Assembly (NCBI GenBank): GCA_050748045.1
Contig: JBOGIW010000093.1
Location: 1-8,398, forward strand
Source: CAVYVZ01 sp050748045
Lineage (GTDB): Bacteria > Acidobacteriota > Vicinamibacteria > Vicinamibacterales > UBA2999
DNA: 8,398 bases
Reading direction: 5' to 3'
This document shows positions 1 through 8,000 of this stretch, in pieces (within the stretch, counting starts at the first letter, position 1; every line of letters begins with the position of its first letter). The notes under the pieces were generated by a model, which searched no databases, was not told the origin of the DNA, and was given only the letters and a program-made list of their open reading frames with translations. The position numbers and the translations under genes were made by a program.

Positions 1-434
1 TACATGACGTATGCAGCCGACTCGAGCGAGGTCCGGCTGTCCGGCGCCTGCTCCTCGGCAGACTCATCGACGGCGACGACCGTCCGCGGGTCGTGGGTCA
101 GCGCCGACGCGCACGCGGCCGGCGCCACGATGACGCGGGCGCCCGCATTCCCGAGCACGAGATCGATGCGGTCCCGCGGCCACGCCGGATCGACGGGCAC
201 GTAGGCCCCGCCCGCTTTCCAGATGCCCAGGATGGCGGCGATCGTGTCCACCGTGCGATCGGTCCACAGGCCGACGCAGGCATCCGCGCGCACGCCGGCC
301 GCCCGCACGCGCCACGCGAGCGCGTTCGACCGGCGCTGGAGCTGGGCGTACGTCAGCCGCCGATGCTCGTCGACGACCGCGATCGCGCCGGGCGCATGCG
401 TCGCCTGTCCGTCGAACGCCTGATGCAGGCCACG
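1..434 (-). other. Adenylation domain of second NRPS, cut by window edge
   Basis: Only the first third of the N-terminal subdomain is present, from GLHQAFDGQATHAPG to AYVM plus two bases of the next codon. The segment contains A1 (LTYAQLQRRSNALAWRVR) and A2 (WKAGGAYVPVDPAWPRDRI), and stops exactly at the start of the A3 loop. Nothing in it looks eroded, in contrast to A2 of gene 1, but the pocket and catalytic residues cannot be seen. Confidence 0.9.
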
Positions 435-2045
435 CGGAGCGGTCGCACGCGCCGTCGTCGGCGTCCCTCGATCGGCCGGGCCGCATGCCATCGCCATCAC
501 GGCGCGCCGCTCCGCCGCATCGACGAGCGGCAGGTCACGCACGCGCCGGTTCGGCTCCGCCAGCATCCCTTCGATGACCGTGAGAAGCCCCGTGCCGAGA
601 CGCGCGACGGTCGCGGCGTCGTAGAGGTCAGTCCGATACTGAATCCGGCCGGAGAACGTCCCCGCCGTTTCGAAGAGGTCCCACGTGAGGTCGAACTTCG
701 CCAGCGTGTGCTCGATCTCGAGCGGGCGGACGTCGAGACCCGAGAACGTCACGGAAGGAATCGGCACGTTCTGGTAGACGCACATCACGTCGAAGATCGG
801 ATTCCTGCCCAGGTCGCGCGCCTGCCGGGTCGACTCCACGAGGCGCTCGAACGGCAGCTCCTGATGTTCGTACGCGCCGAGCGCCGTCTGCTTCACCTGT
901 TGCAGGAGCTCCAGGACCGGCGGGTTCTGCGACAGGTCGCCCCTGAGCGCCAGCGTGTTGACGAAGAAGCCGATGAGATGCTGGGTCAGCGGATGCGTCC
1001 GGTTCGCGATTGGCGATCCGATCACGACGTCGTCCTGGCCGCTGTGCCGCGACAACAGGATGAAAAGCGCCGCGAGCAGCGTCATGAAAGGCGTGACGTC
1101 GTGCGACCGGCTGAAGGTCACCAGCCGCTCGTGCAGGTCTCGATCCCACGTGAACCGGTGCCGGGCGCCCTGGAACGCCGGCGAGGCCGGGCGCGGACGG
1201 TCCGTGGGCAGGTGGAGGGGCCCGCTCCGCGAGAGTTGCTGCTGCCAGAACGCCAGCAGCGGCGCGAGGCGCCGGTCATCGAGCCACGACTGCTGCCAGG
1301 CGGCATAGTCGGCGTACTGAATCGGCAGGTCGGGCAGCACGACCGCCTGGCCATCGCGCGTGCCGTTGTAGTACGCGGCGAGATCGCGCACGAGCACGCC
1401 GAGCGACCATCCATCGCCGATGCTGTGGTGCATGGTCCAGCAGAGCACGTGCTCGTGCTCGTCCAGGCGGACGAGCCGGCCGCGGCAGAGCGGCCCCACC
1501 GCAAGGTCGAAGGGACGCCGCGATTCCTCCTGCGCGAGCGTCAGCAGCGCGTCGTGCCGGCTCGCGTGCGGAACCGCGCGCAGATCCTCCTCCGGCAGAT
1601 CGATCGGCGTCGCAGGCCGCACCACCTGGACCGGCGCCCCGTCGATAGCAGGGAGGACCGTGCGCAGCGATTCGTGCCGCTGGACGACTTCCGAGAGGCT
1701 GTGGCGCAACGACGTGACGTCAAGCGGCCCGGTCATCGCCAGGGCGACGAAGATGTTGTACGCCGGGTTGCCGGGCTGCATGCGATCGAGGAACCACAAT
1801 CGGCGCTGCCCGAACGAGAGGGGCAGCCCGCAACCCTCGCGCGGGACGCAAGGGATATGAGGGGCGCCGCAGGCGTCTCGCGCGCGCTCGAGGAACGCGA
1901 GCACCTCCGCCTTCCGCCGCACGAGCTCTCCCTCGAGCGCCGCCGTGAGCGTGCCTCTGGGCGCACGGCAGCGCACCTGTCCACCCTCGACCCAGAGGTT
2001 CACCCCGAGCGCCCGCAGATGGGCGAAGAGCTCGACGGTCGTCAT
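1..2045 (-). CDS. NRPS, TubC-type docking domain-C-A, 3' partial
   Basis: This second synthetase subunit starts at ATG 2045-2043 inside the TGA of the preceding NRPS gene. It stays open for 681 codons to the window edge. Domain order: TubC-like docking domain (residues 1-55), a short linker, condensation domain (about 72-505), and an adenylation domain from about 538 that is cut at A3 (reading AYVMY). C motifs are complete: LPLSFGQRRLWFL (C1), HHSIGDGWS (206-214, C3), YADYAAWQ (C4), IGFFVNTLALRGDL (C5) and HQELPFERLVE (C6). A1 (LTYAQLQRRSNALA) and A2 (WKAGGAYVPVDP) look normal. All pocket residues lie beyond the window, so the substrate cannot be predicted. The start is supported by the N-terminal docking fold beginning at residue 1, by an AAGAGGAG ribosome-binding sequence 8 bases upstream, and by the ATGA overlap. 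No E domain precedes its C domain, so an L-donor (LCL-like) C domain is the simplest reading. Confidence 0.96.
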   Translation of the reverse strand, partial: MTTVELFAHLRALGVNLWVEGGQVRCRAPRGTLTAALEGELVRRKAEVLAFLERARDACGAPHIPCVPREGCGLPLSFGQRRLWFLDRMQPGNPAYNIFVALAMTGPLDVTSLRHSLSEVVQRHESLRTVLPAIDGAPVQVVRPATPIDLPEEDLRAVPHASRHDALLTLAQEESRRPFDLAVGPLCRGRLVRLDEHEHVLCWTMHHSIGDGWSLGVLVRDLAAYYNGTRDGQAVVLPDLPIQYADYAAWQQSWLDDRRLAPLLAFWQQQLSRSGPLHLPTDRPRPASPAFQGARHRFTWDRDLHERLVTFSRSHDVTPFMTLLAALFILLSRHSGQDDVVIGSPIANRTHPLTQHLIGFFVNTLALRGDLSQNPPVLELLQQVKQTALGAYEHQELPFERLVESTRQARDLGRNPIFDVMCVYQNVPIPSVTFSGLDVRPLEIEHTLAKFDLTWDLFETAGTFSGRIQYRTDLYDAATVARLGTGLLTVIEGMLAEPNRRVRDLPLVDAAERRAVMAMACGPADRGTPTTARATAPRGLHQAFDGQATHAPGAIAVVDEHRRLTYAQLQRRSNALAWRVRAAGVRADACVGLWTDRTVDTIAAILGIWKAGGAYVPVDPAWPRDRIDLVLGNAGARVIVAPAACASALTHDPRTVVAVDESAEEQAPDSRTSLESAAYVM
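531..1832 (-). other. Condensation domain of second NRPS
   Basis: This is a full-length condensation domain, about 430 residues, following the docking domain through a linker rich in Pro and Cys. The active site is HHSIGDGWS (His206, His207, Asp211, Gly212), with both His and the DG retained. It should accept the chain from T2 of the upstream protein and join it to the residue selected by the A domain that follows. Confidence 0.93.
1881..2045 (-). other. TubC-type N-terminal docking domain
   Basis: Residues 1-55 of the second NRPS match the TubC N-terminal docking family in layout. A first helix (TTVELFAHLRALG) is followed by a beta hairpin (NLWVEGGQVRCRAP), a turn GTLT, and a helical segment (AALEGELVRRKAEVLAFL). 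These domains sit in front of C or Cy domains and bind the C-terminal tail of the previous subunit. The hairpin and following helix are basic (Arg25, Arg27, Arg30, Arg43, Arg44, Lys45), which suits the acidic EEELSL tail of gene 1. Confidence 0.85.
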
Positions 2046-5000
2046 AGACTGAGCTCCTCTTCCGCGTCGGACGCGACGCCGATCGGCGCACCCTCGGCGG
2101 CCCAGCGAACGACCTCGATGCTCTGGGCAAGCCCGGCGATGGTTGGATGCTGGAACACCAGCTTGAGAGGGAGATCGACGTGCCAGTCGCGCCGCACGCG
2201 CGCCACAAGCTGCGTGGCCAGCAGGGAGTGGGCGCCCGCGTCGAAGAAGTCCGTCTCGCGGCCGACCGACTCCACCGACAGCAGCTCTCGCCAGATGCCG
2301 GCCAGCGCGCGCTCGACCGGCGTGCGCGGTGGTCCGCCGCGGGTCGCGTTCGGCTCGAGGAGCGGCGGCAGGGCGCGCCGATCGATCGACCCATCGCCGA
2401 AGCGCGGCAGCGACGACAGCCGGACGATCGCGCACGGCACCAGGTCGGCCGGCAGGCGCTCCTCCAGGAACCGCCGGATCCGGGCCGCGTCGGCCTGGGC
2501 CTCACGCATCACGACGTACGCCACGAGCCGTCCCGCGCGCGAGCCGGTCCCTGGCACGACCGCGGCCTCCGCGACGTCAGGATGATCGCGCACGTGGGCT
2601 TCGACCAGCGCGATCCGGAACCCACACGTCTCGACACGATCGTCGCGGCGCTCGATGAGCTCCAGCGTCCCATCAGGCCGATAGCGGCCGAGATCCCCGG
2701 TGCGGGCCCACCGCCCGCCGGCCTCGCCTGGATGCGGGACGAGGCGTTCGGCGGTCAGCGCCGGCTCACCGCAGTATTCCCGCATGAGCCCGCCGCCTGC
2801 GACGAGGATCTCTCCCACCACGCACGGGGGAACCGGCTCCAGGCGCGCATCCACCACCTGCACCTGCATATTCGCCAGCGGGCGGCCGATGGAGAGCGCG
2901 TCGTGCGCGTCGCGCCGCGCCAGCCCGCACGTGGCATAGACGGGTGCAGTCGGTGGCGCATAGAGGTGGAAGACCCGCCGCCCGGCGGCGCCATGGAGCG
3001 CTGCCACGAGATCGCCCGTCAGCGGTTCACCCGCGAGCGTGACGACACGCACCGAGGCGGGCACCCGTCCAGCGCGCAGCGCGTCGCGCATGGCTGACGG
3101 CGACGCGTTGATAAGTGAGATGGGCGCTGGAACCGGACGATGGGCGAGCGCCGTGAGGTTCTCGACGAGGACGACGGTCCCGCCCGCGCTGAGGGGCGCA
3201 AACAGCTCGAAGACCGCCGCGTGACCCGCGATGGACGATGAGGCGAGCACCGCCGAGAGATCCTCGCGCGAGAAGATCGAGCGCATCGACCTCACGAACG
3301 CGCTCGCGTGGCGGTGCGTCACACCGGCTCCCGCCAGCCGTCCGCCGGTCCCGGCGGCATACAGCACGTAGGCGAGCGAGTCGGGAAGAGCCGCCTGAGC
3401 CGGCCCGCTCGCCTGCTCGTGCGCCGCGTCCTCGTCCAGACAGATGACGTGCGACGAGGATGCCGCGGCGAGGTGGAGCCATCGCCGCGCCGTCAGGATC
3501 GCCGTGGGGCGTGCATCTGCCAGGACGAGCGCCGGGTCCGCCGCGGGACTGACGGGATCGAGCGGGACGCAGGCGCCGCCGGCCTTGAGCACGGCGAGGA
3601 TCGCCGTGACGAGCGTCACCGAGCGATCGAGCAGGAGCGCGACGCGCGTCTCCGCTCCTACGCCTGCCTCGCGCAGCCGCTGGGCCAGCGCGTTCGCACG
3701 CCGGTCGAGCGTACGGTAGCCGATACGCTTCGTACCGCTGACGATGGCGGGGCGGAATGGCGTGCGCGCGGCCTGACGCTCGATCCCTTCGTGCAGCGTC
3801 AGCGGTCCGACCGCACGCGACGGCCCCCGTCGGCCGGCAACCAGCGCCCGCCGCTCCTCGTCGGACACGAGCGGGAGGTCGCCGATGCGGCAGTCGGGAT
3901 TCGACGCGATGCCGCGCACCAATGCCTGGAAATGCCGGATCACGCCGTGGATCGTCGCGGCGGAGAAGAGGTCGGTGTTGTACTCGATGGCGCCGGCAAT
4001 CTCGCCTTTGATCTCCGCGAGCGCCAGCGTCAGGTCGAACTTGGCACGGTCCGCCTCCCACGCGATGTCCCTGATCCGCAGGCCGGGCAGCGTCACGCGC
4101 GTCGCGGGCGTGTTCTGGAGGACGATCATGGCCTGGACGATCGGCGTGCGGTCCGGACCGCGCACCGGCTGCAGCGCCTCGATCACGCGCTCGAACGGCA
4201 CGTCCTGGTGCGCGTAGGCGTCGAGCGTCACGTCCCGGAGCTGGATCAGGAGATCCGAGAAGCGGGGGTTTCCCGACAGATCGCCGCGAAGGGCGAGCGT
4301 GTTCACGAAGAGTCCAATCAGCGGCTCCAGCTCGAGACGGACGCGTCCGGCCACGGGCGTCCCGACCGTGATGTCGGTCTGGCCCGTGCAGCGGGCCAGC
4401 AGTGTCTGAAACGCTGCCAGCAGCGTCGTGAACAGCGTCACGCCGCGCGCACGGCTGATGTCCGCAAGCGCACCCGCGAGCGGGCGAGGCACGCGGAACC
4501 GCTCCCGATCGGCTGCGAAGGTCTGGACCCTCCGGGGCAAGCGGTCCGCCGGCAGCCGGAGCGTCTCGGCTCCGTGGAGCCGCGTCCTCCAGTACGCGAC
4601 CTGCCGTTCGAGCACCTCGTTCTGCAGCCACGTCCGCTGCCAGGCCGCGTAGTCGCTGTATTGAATGGGCAGCGCCTCGAGCGCCGCATGGCCTCCCATC
4701 CTGGCGGCCCGGTAGCAGGCGCCGAGCTCGCGCAGCAGGATGGCCACCGACCAGCCATCCGCCACGATGTGGTGCAGCATCGCGAGCAGCACGTGGTGCG
4801 TCGCGCCGACCCGCAGCAGACGTGCCCTGATGAGAGGGCTTTCGTCGAGCCGGACGGGTCGGCGCGCCTCTGCGGCCACCTGCCTGCGCATCGCGATCTG
4901 GCGCTCGCCGTCGGGAATCCCGGTCAGGTCATCGACCTGAAGGCGGAATGCGGCTGGTGGCTGGACGATCGCGATCGGCTGGCCGTCTCGCGAATGGAAG

Positions 5001-8000
5001 GTCGTGCGAAGCGCGGAATGACGGCAGACAACCGTTTCGAAGCTCTGGCGCAGGGCCTCGACGTCGAGCCTGCCGCGAAGGCGGGCGACGATCGGGATGA
5101 CGTACGTGCTGTTTCCCGGATCGAGCTGTTCGAGGAACCAGAGCCGCTGTTGCGCGAACGAGAGCGGCACCTCGCCTTCGCTCGTCATGGGCTCCAGCGG
5201 CGGCGCGTCGTCATCCTCCTGCGGGCGCAGGCTCTCGATGATCTGCGCGAGGCCCGCCACGGTCGGCTGCGCGAAGAAGCCTCTGAGCGGCACCTCGACG
5301 CCGCACGCCTGGCGGATCCGCGAAACGACACGCGTGGCCAGCAGCGAGTGCCCTCCGCGATCGAAGAAGTTGTCGTGGAGGCCGACGTGCTCGACCTGGA
5401 GGACGCTCCGCCAGATGTCGAGCACGGCCTCCTCGAGCGAGGTCCGCGGCGCCGTGCTCGCGGCGGGGGGCGGCGCGGCCACCGGCGCCGGCAGCGCGCG
5501 TCGATTCAGCTTGCCGGTGGACGTGAGCGGGAGCGCTGGAAGGGCCACGAACCTGCTCGGCACGGCGTACTCCGGCAGCCAGCCGCGAAGGAACTGCCGG
5601 AGCTCGTCGATGAACGCGTCGTCAGAATCGATGGTGACGATGTAGGCGACGAGCCGGTGGTCGTCCGGCGCGATCTCACGCACGGCGGCCGCGGCTTCCT
5701 TGATTCGGGGATGTGCGACGAGCGCCGCTTCGACTTCGCCGGGCTCGATGCGGAAGCCGCGGACCTTCACCTGTCCGTCGAGCCGGCCGAGAAAGTCGAT
5801 CGCGCCGCCGGCGCGCAGGCGCGCGAGATCGCCCGTGCGATACAAGCGGGCGCCGGTCACGCTGCTGAACGGATCGGGTACGAACCTCTCGGCGGTGAGG
5901 CCGGGGCGGTGGAGATAGCCTCGCGCGAGCCCGTCCCCGCCGAGATAGAGCGCGCCTCGAACGCCGATGGGCACCGGCTCCAGCCGCTCGTCGAGCACGT
6001 AGGCGGTCGTGTTCGCGATCGGTGGGCCGATGGGAATCGCGGCCTGCGTGTCGGGGATCGTCCGCGGAATCTGGTAGCAGCACGCGAACGTCGTGCTCTC
6101 CGTCGGCCCGTAGCCGTTGATGATCCGCGTGTCCGGGAGCGCCGCCAGCGCGCGGCGCACGTGGCGCACCGACAGGGCCTCGCCACCAATCAGGAGCTGC
6201 CGCACGCCGCGGAGCGCCTCGGGCTGCTCGTCGATGACGGTGTTGAAGAGGGAGGCCGTCAGCCACAGGATCGTGACGCCTTGGGACGCCAGCAGGTCGC
6301 CGAGCGCGGCCGGCGTCAGGACCCGTTCGGGAGAGAGCGCCAGGCGCGCGCCGTGCAGCAGCGCGCCCCAGATCTCGAAGGTGGCGGCATCGAAGGCAAG
6401 CGATGCGAGCTGCAGCAGGCAGTCCTCCGGCCCGATCTCGACGTACTCGACGCCGTGCAGCAGCCGGAGCACGCCCCGATGCGGAACCTGGACGCCCTTG
6501 GGCTCGCCCGTCGAGCCCGACGTGTACATCACGTACGCGACGTGATCCGGCGTGATCGTCACCTCCGGAGCGCCGGGCACGTCCACGGCGGCCGGCATGT
6601 CGCGATCGAGGTGCACGACCTGGCCGCCGAAGGCCGGCAGGCGCGGCAGAAGCGAGGTCTGCGTCACGACGAACAGGACGCGCGCATCGCGCAGCATGAA
6701 GGCGAGGCGCGCGTCGGGGTAGGCGAGATCGAGAGGCATGTAGGCGGCGCCTGCTTCGAGGACCGCGAGCATCGCGACCACGAGATCGATCGATCGATCG
6801 AGCAGGAGCGCGACCGTGGTGTCCGGGCCGACGCCGCGCCGCGCGAGCTCCCGCGCCAGCCGCGTCGCGCGGTGCGCCAGCTCGCCATATGTCACCTGCT
6901 CGCCGGCCGTGCAGACGGCCACGCCGGTCGGCGTGCGCAAGGCCTGCGCCGTGAACGCGACGTGCAGCGGCACGTCGGGATACACGGCGCGGCGGCCCCT
7001 GCCCAGCGCGAGCACGGCCTCGCGGCCGGCCGCCGAGAGCACCGGCAGCTCGAGGACGCGACGATCCGGCGCGGTGATCACGGCGTCGAGGAGCGCCCCG
7101 AAGTGCGACGCCATACCGTCGGCTGTCGAGCGGTCGAAGAGATCCGTGTCGTAGTCGAGCCGGGTGTTCAAGCCGTCGGCTCGCACGTCCACGTGCAGGA
7201 TGAGATCGGCGGGCACGCGGCCGCCGCTGAAGTCCACCGGCGTCAGGCGAAGGCCGCTGGCATCCAGCGTCGTCGCCAGCGCCGCGCGCCCCGCGGCCGG
7301 ATCGTGCTGGTCGTTGACGCTGAGCATCGCCTGGAAAAACGGCGAATGCCCGCCGTCGCGTGGCGGCTTGAGCTCGTCGGCGAGCCGTTCGAAGGGCAGG
7401 TCCTGATGCGTGTAAGCGCCCAGGCAGGTCTCGCGAATCTGCTGGAGGAGCGCGCGGACGGTGAGCGATCCGGAGACGCGGCAGCGCAGTACCAGCGTGT
7501 TGACGAAGCACCCGATGAGCCGGTGGGTCTCGGCGCCGCGACGGTTCGCCACCGGACAGCCGACGGCGAAGTCGGTTTGGCCGCTGTAGCGAGACAGCAG
7601 GATGCCGAACGCCACGAGCGACGTCATGAAGAATGTGACGCCTTCGTGCCGGCCGAAGGCGGCGGCGCGGGCCAGCAGATCGGCTGGCAGCCGCAGAGAG
7701 ACCGAATCGCCGCGGAACCGCCGGACGGGCCCCCGAGGCCGGTCTGCGGGAAGCTGCAGCGGCGGCACGCCATCGGCCAGCAGCTCCCGCCAGTAGCCGA
7801 GCTGCTGCCGATAGTGGTCGGTGGCGAACCACTCGCGCTGCCAGGCGGCGAAATCGGCATACTGAACCGGCAGGTCCGCGAGCGGGCTCGGCTCGCCGGC
7901 GGCAAAGGCTCCGTAGAGCGACGCCAGCTCGCGGATCAGCACGGCCATCGACCAGAGATCCGACGCGATATGGTGCAGCGTGACGGCGAGCCACTGCTCC

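Noticed and set aside
93..2585. An 830-codon open frame on the plus strand.
   Set aside because: It lies antisense to both NRPS genes across their junction. Its product is Arg/Glu/Asp-rich low-complexity text with no domain, while the minus strand gives continuous NRPS motifs. This is the usual mirror of G/C third-position bias.
2363..3820. A2 as an aryl-acid or hydroxy-acid activating domain, which would explain the lost A4 Asp.
   Set aside because: Such domains still need the A3 loop, A5 Glu and A10 Lys, all of which are also replaced.
3027..4631. A 534-codon minus-strand frame overlapping C2 and A2, considered as a sign of frameshift in A2.
   Set aside because: Its text carries no NRPS motifs, so restoring the A2 core by a frame change is not supported. 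The NRPS frame itself keeps recognizable A-domain blocks before and after each lost motif.
6784..6801. GATC tetranucleotide run as a phase-variable tract.
   Set aside because: Only about 4.5 copies, in codons for a conserved A-domain segment (LLDRS), within a large synthetase. Too short to expect frequent slippage.
5676..7994. A 772-codon minus-strand frame inside C1-A1.
   Set aside because: The product is Arg/Ala/Pro-rich and without motifs, in a different frame from the clear C-A domains; a shadow frame.
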